From Verrucomicrobiota bacterium (GTDB taxonomy: Bacteria; Verrucomicrobiota; Verrucomicrobiia; Limisphaerales; SXTU01), in contig JACRKB010000029.1 of assembly GCA_016235545.1 (NCBI GenBank), positions 1 to 49,517 of the forward strand: 49,517 nt of DNA. Direction: 5' to 3'. This document shows, piece after piece, positions 40,811 to 48,962 of this stretch. Position 1 is the stretch's first letter, and the number at the start of each line of letters is the position of its first letter. Position numbers and translations under genes: made by a program. The notes under the pieces are model-generated. The model was not told the DNA's origin. It saw only the letters and a list, made by a program, of their open reading frames with translations, and did not search any database.

Positions 40811-42355
40811 TCAACGGTTCGTGCCCGGACGAAGAGCCTCTGGCCAGTCCGTGAGACCGATCACCGGCAGGGCGAAGCGGAACGCGGCCTCCTCGTCCGG
40901 AGTGCCAGCGGCCTTGAAAACTTCGTGAATCCTCCTCGGGCGGTCCGGCGTGGCGATGGATCCCGGCTTGCGCGTCCAGATGCCAAGATTCAAGCCGCCC
41001 TCGTGTCCATGGTCCGCGTGACGGTGCAGGATGAAGGCATCAATGCCAGCGAGGGACTGAACCTTCTTCCACGCGTGGCAATAAGCCGCCGCCTGCCACA
41101 GCTCGCCGTCCGGCTTGTCGGGACAGTGAAAGCCCTGCTCCGAGAGAATGATTCGCCGGGGCTGGCCGTGATGAAGCAGCTCCGGGCGGCGGAAGTAGGC
41201 GTCGAGCACTTCGAGATTCTTGAACGTGATCTTCGGAGTGTCCTCGCGCGGCGTGGGCTGCTTGTCCAGCCAAGAGCGCGGCTCGAAGAGGTTTTCCGGA
41301 TACGGATGGTGCGCGAGATGCCAGTCGAAGTCGCCGCCCCCATGCGCGAGCCGGTTGAAGTCGTCAATCAATCCCCTGCCCTCGCACGAGCGCAGCGGGC
41401 CGCTGCGCATCACGCGGTCCCAGTAGTGCGTGAGCGAGAGATACACACGCGCGTGCGCGGAGGATTTGCGGACGGCGGTGTGTGTGATGCGGACGGTGCG
41501 GAGGTAGTCGGCCACGACCTCGGCGCGCGTGGCGTTGCCGAGATTATACCACTCCCAATGCGCGTTGACCTCGTTGCCAACGATGTAGCCCCAGACGCGG
41601 CCGCTGGCTGCGTTCGTGCCGGAGTAACGGTCGGCGATAAACTCCATCGCGGCCTTGTAGTGGCGCAGGCCATCGGGCGTGACGGTGTTGAAGGCGGTGA
41701 GCTTGTTCGGCGTGGCCGGGTCGCAGCGCGGGTGCTTCATGAACGCGTCCACCTCCGCGCGCCCGAGGTAGTGCAGCAAGATGAGATTCACCACCACGCC
41801 CGCGTCGGAGAGGCGCTTGACCGGCAGCGAATCGAGGTAACGGCGGCTGAAGAAATATGTCTGCCCGTCCATTTCCCACCTGAGCGAGTCAGGCTGGGGC
41901 TGGAGCTGAATCAAACCCGCAAGGTTGAAGTTCAGCGTGCAATGCCGGATGCCCAACGCGAGCGCGTCCTCAGTCATCTGCACTTGCAGGCCCTTCTTGC
42001 TCGACGGCGCCGGGTGCGGCTCGCGGTTGCGCGAGAGGCTGTTCAAGTCTTCCGCGAATCGAATCGCGCCCACCGCCTCGCCCCCACGCGCCACGACGAA
42101 GCCGGAGTAAAGCCGGTCGCGCGCGCCATCGAAACGCGGGAGCCGGAACGGAACCACCTCACTCAACCTCTCGGGGGCAGTTTTCCCCAATCTCGCGTCG
42201 GTCTCGTAGGGGGCGAGCTCGACGAGCCTCAATTCTGCCGCAGATGCGTCAACCTGAAGCACCAACTCCGTCGCGGTGGCAGTGACCTTGGTGATGCCTG
42301 CGGCACCGGCATTCGCGCACGCGACTAAGACGATAAAACACGAGCGGAGCCACAT
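40811..42355 (-). CDS. Secreted DUF5722-like protein with glycoside-hydrolase character
   Basis: A 514-residue exported protein: signal peptide MWLRSCFIVLVACANAGAAG, a short beta region, then a TIM-barrel-like domain. RHCTLNFNLAGLIQ, SDAGVVVNLILLHYLG and especially GYIVGNEVNAHWEWYN (a Glu after a beta strand, as in GH clan A acid/base sites) and RRIILSEQGFHCPDKPDGE (possible second Glu) suggest a glycosidase fold; this pattern fits the DUF5722 family, whose substrate is unknown. The ATG at 42355 starts the signal peptide; the longer frame is unlikely. It lies 28 bases downstream of the aldehyde dehydrogenase gene. Confidence 0.65.
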   Translation of the reverse strand: MWLRSCFIVLVACANAGAAGITKVTATATELVLQVDASAAELRLVELAPYETDARLGKTAPERLSEVVPFRLPRFDGARDRLYSGFVVARGGEAVGAIRFAEDLNSLSRNREPHPAPSSKKGLQVQMTEDALALGIRHCTLNFNLAGLIQLQPQPDSLRWEMDGQTYFFSRRYLDSLPVKRLSDAGVVVNLILLHYLGRAEVDAFMKHPRCDPATPNKLTAFNTVTPDGLRHYKAAMEFIADRYSGTNAASGRVWGYIVGNEVNAHWEWYNLGNATRAEVVADYLRTVRITHTAVRKSSAHARVYLSLTHYWDRVMRSGPLRSCEGRGLIDDFNRLAHGGGDFDWHLAHHPYPENLFEPRSWLDKQPTPREDTPKITFKNLEVLDAYFRRPELLHHGQPRRIILSEQGFHCPDKPDGELWQAAAYCHAWKKVQSLAGIDAFILHRHADHGHEGGLNLGIWTRKPGSIATPDRPRRIHEVFKAAGTPDEEAAFRFALPVIGLTDWPEALRPGTNR

Positions 42356-42383
42356 GTGGTGTGCATTCAGAGGTCCGCACGCA

Positions 42384-43982
42384 TCAGTCGATCTGGCAAT
42401 ACGCCGCCAGCCCCTGCATCCCGCCCTCGCGGCCGAAGCCGCTTTCCTTGTAGCCGCCGAAAGGGCTTGTCGGGTCGAACTTGTTATAAGTGTTCGCCCA
42501 CACGACGCCGGCACGGAGCTTGTTGACGAGCTTGAAAATCTTGCTGCCCTTGTCGGTCCACACGCCGGCGCTCAGGCCGTAGGGCGTGTTGTTCGCGCGC
42601 TCGAAGGCTTCCTCCGGCGTGCGGAAGGTCATCACGCTCAGCACGGGGCCGAAGATTTCCTCCTGCGCCACGCGGTGGCTCGCGGTGACGCCGGTGAGAA
42701 AGCTGGGCGGGAACCAATAGCCCTTCGCCGGGAGCGCGCAACTGGACTGGTGCAGGTCCGCACCCTCGTCCACGCCGCTCTGGACCAGCTCGCGGATTTT
42801 GTCGAGCTGCGCACGGGAGTTGATGGCGCCGATGTCGGTGTTCTTGTCGAGGGGGTTGCCGACGCGCAGGGTGGCGAGGCGGTCGCGGAGTTTCTTGATG
42901 ACCTTTGCGTAAATGCCTTCCTGCACGAAGAGCCGGGAGCCAGCGCAGCAGACGTGGCCCTGGTTGAAGTAGATGGCGTTGATGATGCCTTCGATGGCCT
43001 GGTCGAGCGGGGCGTCCTCGAAGATGATGTTCGCGGCCTTGCCGCCGAGTTCGAGGGTCAACTTCTTTTTGGATCCGGCGCATGCTTTCGCAATGTGCTT
43101 CCCAACTTCCGTGCTGCCGGTGAAGGCGATTTTGTCCACGTCGGGATGATTCACGAGCGCGCTGCCGGTCGCGCCCGCGCCGGTGATGATGTTCACGACG
43201 CCGTCGGGCAGGCCGGCCTCGGCGAAGATTTCCGCGAGGCGCAACGCGGTGAGGCTGGTGGTCTCGGCAGGCTTGAGGACGACGGTGTTGCCGCACGCGA
43301 GGGCGGGGGCGATCTTCCACGCGGCCATGAGCAGTGGGAAGTTCCACGGGATGATCTGCCCGGCGACGCCGAGCGGGCGCGGGGTCTTGCCGGGGAAGGC
43401 ATACTTCAACTTGTCCGCCCAGCCCGCGTAGTAGAAGAAGTGCGCGGCGACCATCGGAAGGTCGAAGTCGCGGGATTCCTTGATGGGCTTGCCGCCGTCC
43501 ATCGTTTCGAGGACGGCGAGCTCGCGGGCCTTCTCCTGGATGATGCGCGCGATGCGGTAGAGAAACTTGCCGCGCTCGCTGGCGGAGAGCTTGGACCAGA
43601 CGCCGTCGTAGGCGGCGCGGGCGGACTGCACGGCGTTGTCAACGTCCACATCGTCGGCAAGCGCGATCTCCGTGAGCTTCTCCTCGGTAGCCGGGTTGAT
43701 GGAGTCGAAGTATTTGCCCGAGCGCGGCGCGACGAACTTGCCGCCGATGAACAGCTCGTGACGCGGCGCGACGGGGATGTATTTGAAGTCCTCGGGCGCG
43801 GGCGCGTAGTCCCACTTCGAGCCGAAGTTCAGGCGGCGGTCCTTGGCGGGGACAGGCTTTGGCGCGTGGGCGACGGCAAGGCGGACGGGCGCGGGGCGAG
43901 CTGCCTTGGGCAGTTGCGCCATTGCGCGGGAAATGAGGGAGGCGGAACGGCGGGCGGGCTTGCGTTTGGTCGCGGCTTTCAC
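42384..43982 (-). CDS. Aldehyde dehydrogenase with N-terminal basic extension
   Basis: A 532-residue NAD(P)-dependent aldehyde dehydrogenase. Seen: IPWNFPLLMAAWKIAPALACGNTVVLKPAE (cofactor site), FTGSTEVGKHI, catalytic Glu in LTLELGGKAANII, catalytic Cys in NQGHVCCAGSRLF, and EEIFGPVLSVMTF with FGGYKESGFGREGG. The first 75 residues (KPARRSASLISRAMAQLPK and on) are extra: basic and Ala/Pro-rich, without a clear signal peptide. The substrate cannot be told from sequence; betaine, 4-aminobutanal and general aldehydes are all possible. The protein ends shortly after the last motif (AAYCQID). Confidence 0.9.
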   Translation of the reverse strand: MKAATKRKPARRSASLISRAMAQLPKAARPAPVRLAVAHAPKPVPAKDRRLNFGSKWDYAPAPEDFKYIPVAPRHELFIGGKFVAPRSGKYFDSINPATEEKLTEIALADDVDVDNAVQSARAAYDGVWSKLSASERGKFLYRIARIIQEKARELAVLETMDGGKPIKESRDFDLPMVAAHFFYYAGWADKLKYAFPGKTPRPLGVAGQIIPWNFPLLMAAWKIAPALACGNTVVLKPAETTSLTALRLAEIFAEAGLPDGVVNIITGAGATGSALVNHPDVDKIAFTGSTEVGKHIAKACAGSKKKLTLELGGKAANIIFEDAPLDQAIEGIINAIYFNQGHVCCAGSRLFVQEGIYAKVIKKLRDRLATLRVGNPLDKNTDIGAINSRAQLDKIRELVQSGVDEGADLHQSSCALPAKGYWFPPSFLTGVTASHRVAQEEIFGPVLSVMTFRTPEEAFERANNTPYGLSAGVWTDKGSKIFKLVNKLRAGVVWANTYNKFDPTSPFGGYKESGFGREGGMQGLAAYCQID

Positions 43983-44036
43983 GGGCGCGAGGCTAGCAAA
44001 GGACGCGGCGGATGCCAGCGTGGAAGCGAGCGGAGC

Positions 44037-44639
44037 TTACTTGCCTGGGACAACGCGCAATGGCTGGGGCGGGAAAGTCACGTTCGCGTAGATTTCGGCC
44101 AGCGAGACGGTGATTTCGAGCGATGGAATTTCCAATCGCGCGTCGAGTCCTGAGGCCTCGCGGAGGGACCAGAGGTTGGTGTCCTGCCGGACGAACAACT
44201 CCAGCAGAGGCTCGTGCTGGCTTACCAGCAGATACTCCCGGAGCGTGGGAATCTGCCGGTATTGAAGGAACTTCTGGCCGCGGTCATAGGCTTCCGTCGA
44301 GGGCGAGAGAACTTCGACGAGGACGCTGGGGTTGGTGACGGTGTCGTCGGAGTCGGCGAACTGGAGCGGGCCGCAGATGACCGACAAGTCCGGATAGGTG
44401 AAGAGGCCGGTGGCCGACACCTGGATGCGGAGGTCGGCATTGTAGGGGACGCATTTCTTGCCTCGCAACTTGTTGCCAAATTCTATGGTGGCGTTGCTTC
44501 CAATCAAGCTGTGGACCGCCGTCCCACCCGCCATCGCAAACATCTCGCCATCGTAGAACTCGCTCTTGGTCGGCGCGGCGCGCTCGATGGCGAGGTATTC
44601 CGTCGGCGTCAGGCGCTGATTTTTTTGAGCGAGGCCCAT
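44037..44639 (-). CDS. Uma2-family (DUF820) PD-(D/E)xK endonuclease-like protein
   Basis: A 200-residue protein of the Uma2 family, with a restriction-endonuclease-like fold. Typical features: LTPTEYLAIERAAPTKSEFYDGEMFAMAGGT at the N-terminus, TYPDLSVICGP with the active-site Asp, and PSVLVEVLSPSTEAYDRGQKFLQYRQIPTLREYLLV, which contains the second acidic residue and the lysine-like position. Many copies of this family occur in cyanobacteria and in Verrucomicrobiota-like genomes, with unknown biological role. It stands 54 bases upstream of aldehyde dehydrogenase in the same direction. Confidence 0.85.
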   Translation of the reverse strand: MGLAQKNQRLTPTEYLAIERAAPTKSEFYDGEMFAMAGGTAVHSLIGSNATIEFGNKLRGKKCVPYNADLRIQVSATGLFTYPDLSVICGPLQFADSDDTVTNPSVLVEVLSPSTEAYDRGQKFLQYRQIPTLREYLLVSQHEPLLELFVRQDTNLWSLREASGLDARLEIPSLEITVSLAEIYANVTFPPQPLRVVPGK

Positions 44640-44686
44640 GACGTCGAGTGTAGCGGGAGGCAGGTTGGTGGCAACGCCGGTTTGTC

Positions 44687-45925
44687 CTACACCAGCTCCG
44701 GCACGTGGAAGTCCTCAGACGGCTTGAAGCGCGGCGCGCCGTCCGCGCCCTCGATATACTCGAAGACCTTGCCCTCGAAGTTGCGGATGACGACGCGGTC
44801 AGCGTTGCGGCTCAGGACGTATTCCGGGTTGACCGGCACCTTGCCGCCGCCGCCGGGTGCATCAATGACATACTGCGGCACGGCGTAGCCAGTGGTGTGG
44901 CCGCGCAGGGACTTCATGATCTCGATGCCGCGCCGAACGCTCGCGCGGAGGTGGGCGCTGCCGGCGATGAGGTCGCATTGATAGATGTAGTAGGGGCGCA
45001 CGCGGCAAATGAGGAGCTTCTGCACGAGCGCCTTCATGACGATGGGTTCGTCGTTGACGTGCTTGAGGAGGACGGACTGGTTGCCGAGCGGGATGCCGGC
45101 ATCGGCGAGGCGACCGAGGGCGTCGCGAACCTCGGTGGTCAGCTCACGCGGGTGGTTCGCGTGGACGCTGATGAAGAGCGGGTGGAACTGCCGGAGCATC
45201 GCGCAGAGCGCGGGCGTGATGCGTTGCGGAAGGAAGAGCGGAATGCGCGTGCCGATGCGGAGGAACTCAATGTGCTGGATGGCTCGCAGGCGGGTGAGGA
45301 GGTATTCGAGCTTCTCGTCGCTGAGGAGCAACGGGTCGCCCCCGCTGAGGAGCACGTCGCGGATTTCAGGATGCTTCGCGATGTAATCAATCTGTCGGTC
45401 GAACTCGGGGTGGAAGTCGTAACCGCTGGCGTTGCTGACAAGGCGCGAGCGCGTGCAATAACGGCAGTAGGCGGCGCAACGGTCCGTGACGAGGAACAGC
45501 ACGCGGTCGGGATAGCGATGGACAAGGCCGGGCACAGGGGAGTGCTCGTCCTCGCCGCACGGATCGCTCGTTTCCCACGGCGCGACGTTCGTCTCTTCCA
45601 GGCGCGGAATCATCTGCCAACGGATGGGGCAATTTTCGTCGTTGGGGTCAATAAGGTTGAAGAAGTGCGGCGTGATGGCCATCGCGAGCTTGGTGCGCGA
45701 GAGGATGGCCCCGGCGCGTTCCTTGCGCGTGAGCGTGGGGAGGAATTGCTCCAGTTGCTCGACGGTGGTGACGCGGTGCTTGAGCTGCCATTTCCAGTCG
45801 TTCCAATCGGCGTCGGGGACATTGGCCCACGGTCCGCGTCCTGCGGAATGAAACTGCTTGAGGTGTTGGAGCCGTTGGTCTGCCGGTGGCTCCTCGCCGC
45901 CTGCCTCTACGAAGTCCCGTGACAT
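44687..45925 (-). CDS. kamA: Lysine 2,3-aminomutase family radical SAM enzyme
   Basis: A 412-residue radical SAM, PLP-dependent aminomutase. The [4Fe-4S] motif is CAAYCRYCTR, preceded by RVLFLVTDRC; GGDPLLL and FISVHANHPRE are family segments; the PLP lysine is probably in PGGGGKVPVNPEYV. Lysine 2,3-aminomutases convert L-lysine to L-beta-lysine, used in lysine fermentation, osmolyte synthesis or (as EpmB) EF-P modification. Its length exceeds EpmB (about 340) and fits KamA/AblA; no acetyltransferase (AblB) gene is adjacent here. It is the first gene of the leftward group, diverging from the helicase with a 175-bp gap. Confidence 0.85.
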   Translation of the reverse strand: MSRDFVEAGGEEPPADQRLQHLKQFHSAGRGPWANVPDADWNDWKWQLKHRVTTVEQLEQFLPTLTRKERAGAILSRTKLAMAITPHFFNLIDPNDENCPIRWQMIPRLEETNVAPWETSDPCGEDEHSPVPGLVHRYPDRVLFLVTDRCAAYCRYCTRSRLVSNASGYDFHPEFDRQIDYIAKHPEIRDVLLSGGDPLLLSDEKLEYLLTRLRAIQHIEFLRIGTRIPLFLPQRITPALCAMLRQFHPLFISVHANHPRELTTEVRDALGRLADAGIPLGNQSVLLKHVNDEPIVMKALVQKLLICRVRPYYIYQCDLIAGSAHLRASVRRGIEIMKSLRGHTTGYAVPQYVIDAPGGGGKVPVNPEYVLSRNADRVVIRNFEGKVFEYIEGADGAPRFKPSEDFHVPELV

Positions 45926-46100
45926 GATGGGCCGGACTATAAAAGCGGAGACGGGCGAGTCAAGCGGGCGGCCTGCGCGGGTTGACGACGCGGGCTCGGA
46001 GGAGCCGCTGGGCTTCGTTTCACCTCAAAGAACACCGCAAAGAATACCTCTCGCTCCCCGGCCTTTCTCTGCTAGGGTCGGCGAGTCGCTTCGACGCAGC

Positions 46101-48701
46101 ATGATACCCAAACTGTTTTCTGAACTCGGACTGTCGCCTGAAATTCTCAAGGGCATAGTCAAACTCGGCTTCGAGCAGGCCGCCCCCATCCAGGCGGCCG
46201 CCATCCCCGTCTTGATGTCCGGCAAGGACGTGGTCGGCCAGTCCCAGACCGGCTCCGGCAAGACAGCCGCCTTCGCCATCCCCGCCATCGAGAAGACCGA
46301 CCCCCAAGTCCGCGCCGTCCAAGTCCTCATCCTCTGCCCCACTCGCGAACTCGCCGTCCAGGTCTGCGAGGAGGTTCACAAGCTCGCGTTCTTCAAGCGC
46401 GGCATCCACGCGCTGCCCATCTACGGCGGACAATCCTACGACCGCCAACTCTTCGGCCTGCGCCAGGGCGCGCAAATCGTCATCGGCACGCCGGGCCGCG
46501 TCATGGACCACATGGAGCGCGGCACCCTCCGCCTCGACGCCCTCAAGATGCTCATCCTCGACGAGGCCGATGTGATGCTGAACATGGGTTTCCGCGACGA
46601 CATCGAGCACATCCTCAAATCCACCCCGCCCACGCGCCAGACTGTCTTCTTCAGCGCGACCATGCCGCGACCGATTCGCGACCTGATTGAGAGGCATTCC
46701 AATACTCCTGAGAACGTCCGCGTCGAGCAGGCGGCCATGACCGTCCCGACGGTCGAGCAAATCTACTTCGAGGTGGACCGCCGCTGGAAAATCGAAGTGC
46801 TCACCCGCCTCATTGATGTCCACGACCTCAACCTGGGCATCGTCTTCTGCAACACCAAGCGCATGGTGGACGAGGTGGTCGAGCACCTGAACACGCAGGG
46901 CTACTCCGCCGAAGGTCTGCACGGTGACATGAACCAGGCACAGCGCGACCGCGTGATGAACAAGTTCCGCAAGTCCGGCCTCGAATTCCTCGTCGCCACG
47001 GACGTGGCCGCGCGCGGCATTGACGTGGACGACATCCAGGCCGTCTTCAACTACGACCTGCCCTACGACGTGGAGGACTACGTCCACCGCATCGGCCGCA
47101 CTGGCCGCGCGGGCCGCAGCGGCATGGCCTTCTCCTTCGTCGCGGGCCGCGAGCTTTTCCAAATCCGCAACATCGAGCGCTTCACCCGGATGCGCATCCA
47201 ACGCGGCCGCGTGCCATCCGTCGAGGAAGTGGACGAGGCCCGCTCCAACGTCATCCTCGGCAAGGTCCGCGCCACCTTGCAGGTCGGCAAATTCAACCGT
47301 CAGGACCACGCCGTCGAGCGCCTCCTCGAAGAAGGCTTCGACAGCACCGACATCATCTCCGCAATGCTGCACCTCCTCGAGGGCGGCTCCCCCGGCGAAC
47401 CCGACAAAACCGAGAAGCCCGCCGCCATCGCCCGCCCCGTCGCCGGCGCTCCTGCCGCACCTCCCTCGCCTGCCGCACCCGCACCCATCGCGCGGGCTGC
47501 CAAGCCGGAAGTCAGGAGTCAGGAGCCAGTAGTCAGGACTCCCGCCACACCCCGGCCCGCAACTCCCGCCTCCCGACCGGCTGTCTCCACCTCCGGAGTG
47601 CAGGTTTCCAGACCTGCTCCAGCTCCCGTTTCCAAACCGGCAGCCCGTCCGGCCCCCCAACCCGCCCCCGTCGCCGCCGCGCAACCGTCCACTCTCTCGC
47701 CGGCAGCAGAAGGGGGCCGGGGTGCGGGAGAAACCATCCTGCCGACGCCAACTTCCCTATCCGAACAGGCAAATCCGAACACAATCCAGCCGCCCGAACA
47801 GGGAATCCACTCGCCTGAACAGGGAATCCACTCGCCCGAACAGGGAATCTCCTCGCCCGAACACAAGGTCCAGCCGCCCGAACACAGGACCCACGCGCCC
47901 GAACACGGAACCCAGCCGCCTGAACACGGGACCCACGCTCCTGAACACAGGACCCACGCTCCTGAACACAAGACCCAGGCTCCTGAACAGGGAACCAACG
48001 CGCCCGAACACAGGACCCACGCGCCTGAACACAAAGCCACCCCGACGAGACGCCCCAAGCCCCCGACCGAACATAGCCCCGCCCCGGCACAGGCCCCCAG
48101 CTACCCCGTCGTCGGCCAAAACACTGTCCCCACCTCCGCTGGCCCCGCTGATTCAGCCCCCGCAGCTTCCGCAGAGCTACAACTGCCCGTCGAGTCCACC
48201 TCGCCGCCCGTCGCCGACCTTGATTCCCAACCCTCCACTGCGGCCGATCTGCGCAAGCTCATCAATCAGCCGCGCAAGCTCGGCCCACCCAAGAAAACCC
48301 TCCGCGCCGAACTCGATCGCCCCGCCGCGCGCCAGCCCGTCCGCCGCGACTACGACCAATACGAAGACCAACCCCGCGAACGCCCCCAGACCGATGATCG
48401 CGGCCCCGACCGTGGCCCCATCGCTCCAGGCTATCCTCCGCGTCGCCCCGCCAGCCGCAGCACGCCCGCGGAGATGACCCGGCTTTGGATGAGCGTGGGC
48501 GAGCAGCACGGCGTCGCCCCCCGCGATGTCGTCGGCTGCATCCTCGGCGAGACTGGCCTTCCCTCCGGCACCGTCGGCGTCGTGGACATCCGAGAGCGCC
48601 ACACCTTCGTGGACGTGAAGGCCGAGTCAGCCCACGCCATCATTTCGAAGCTCAACCGCACCGCCCTTCGCGGCCAGCGGCTCAAGGTCAAACTCGCGTG
48701 A
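46101..48701 (+). CDS. DEAD-box RNA helicase with heptapeptide-repeat disordered tail
   Basis: An 866-residue RNA helicase. Motifs: Q motif region (LGFEQAAPIQAAAIP), Walker A SQTGSGKT, CPTRELAVQV, GTPGRVMDH, DEAD in LDEADVML, SAT in FFSATMPR, IVFCNTKR, VATDVAARGIDVDD and HRIGRTGRAGR. The core ends near residue 440. A Pro/Ala-rich low-complexity region follows, with PEVRSQEPVVRTP (about 470-481) encoded by heptamer repeats and twelve tandem heptapeptides (residues 565-648, PEQGIHS, PEHRTHA and variants). The last 75 residues are a DbpA-type RNA-binding domain (VGEQHGVAPRDVVGCILGET). The ATG at 46101 is used because the frame upstream is non-conserved. Probably involved in ribosome assembly or RNA decay. 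Confidence 0.93.
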   Translation: MIPKLFSELGLSPEILKGIVKLGFEQAAPIQAAAIPVLMSGKDVVGQSQTGSGKTAAFAIPAIEKTDPQVRAVQVLILCPTRELAVQVCEEVHKLAFFKRGIHALPIYGGQSYDRQLFGLRQGAQIVIGTPGRVMDHMERGTLRLDALKMLILDEADVMLNMGFRDDIEHILKSTPPTRQTVFFSATMPRPIRDLIERHSNTPENVRVEQAAMTVPTVEQIYFEVDRRWKIEVLTRLIDVHDLNLGIVFCNTKRMVDEVVEHLNTQGYSAEGLHGDMNQAQRDRVMNKFRKSGLEFLVATDVAARGIDVDDIQAVFNYDLPYDVEDYVHRIGRTGRAGRSGMAFSFVAGRELFQIRNIERFTRMRIQRGRVPSVEEVDEARSNVILGKVRATLQVGKFNRQDHAVERLLEEGFDSTDIISAMLHLLEGGSPGEPDKTEKPAAIARPVAGAPAAPPSPAAPAPIARAAKPEVRSQEPVVRTPATPRPATPASRPAVSTSGVQVSRPAPAPVSKPAARPAPQPAPVAAAQPSTLSPAAEGGRGAGETILPTPTSLSEQANPNTIQPPEQGIHSPEQGIHSPEQGISSPEHKVQPPEHRTHAPEHGTQPPEHGTHAPEHRTHAPEHKTQAPEQGTNAPEHRTHAPEHKATPTRRPKPPTEHSPAPAQAPSYPVVGQNTVPTSAGPADSAPAASAELQLPVESTSPPVADLDSQPSTAADLRKLINQPRKLGPPKKTLRAELDRPAARQPVRRDYDQYEDQPRERPQTDDRGPDRGPIAPGYPPRRPASRSTPAEMTRLWMSVGEQHGVAPRDVVGCILGETGLPSGTVGVVDIRERHTFVDVKAESAHAIISKLNRTALRGQRLKVKLA
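47510..47541. repeat. AGTCAGGA heptamer-like repeat in the helicase tail
   Basis: Units AGTCAGG/AGTCAGG/AGCCAGT/AGTCAGG, read as EVRSQEPVVR. Same class of in-frame heptamer tract as in queA, argJ and murG. Confidence 0.65.
47793..48044 (+). repeat. Twelve tandem 21-bp repeats encoding heptapeptides
   Basis: The unit CCCGAACAGGGAATCCACTC(G) and variants repeats 12 times without gaps (252 bp), encoding PE(Q/H)xxxx heptapeptides. The first three units are nearly identical, while later ones switch to PEHRTHA/PEHGTQP types, so the array has expanded and diverged in place. Confidence 0.9.
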
Positions 48702-48715
48702 CGGTGAGCACCGCA

Positions 48716-48852
48716 CGCCTCTCCTCCCTCTCCCTTCATCGGATGAGGGGAGAGGGCCGGGGTGAGGGGATATGTGTGCCGGCGTTGGTGGCCACACCCC
48801 TCATCCGGCCTGCGGCCACCTTCTCCCCTCCTCCGAGGAAGGGAGAAGGCGT
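48716..48852. repeat. CCCTCTCCC/GGGAGAAGG-type composite palindrome
   Basis: CTCTCCCTTCATCGGATGAG...GGAGAGGGCCGGGGTGAGGG on the left and CCCCTCATCCGGCC...CTTCTCCC...GGGAGAAGG on the right form several nested hairpins. This GGCCGGGGTGAGGG phrase is widespread as an intergenic repeat in bacteria. A fragment (GGGGGCCGGGGTGCGGGAGA) is also present inside the helicase gene at about 47709-47732, translated as EGGRGAGE. The structure could terminate helicase transcription. Confidence 0.65.
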
Positions 48853-48962
48853 GCTTCGTAGCCCGCAGTCCGACTTCCGCAACCGATTCCGACCGACGCC
48901 GGCCTGAGCCACGCCGCACTTTTGCCTTTTTCCTTTTACCTTTTTCCTTCGCCCCCATCCCC

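Noticed and set aside
45858-46100. Extended helicase start at 45858
   Set aside because: The extension overlaps the kamA coding start on the other strand and lacks conservation features; the family starts just before the Q motif.
47793-48044. Possible CRISPR array
   Set aside because: The 21-bp units abut without unique spacers and are in frame within a coding sequence.
47519-48119. Cys- and Gly-rich reverse-strand frames (VLCSGAWVLCSG-type repeats)
   Set aside because: They are the antisense of the helicase heptapeptide array; the plus-strand helicase has complete domains on both sides.
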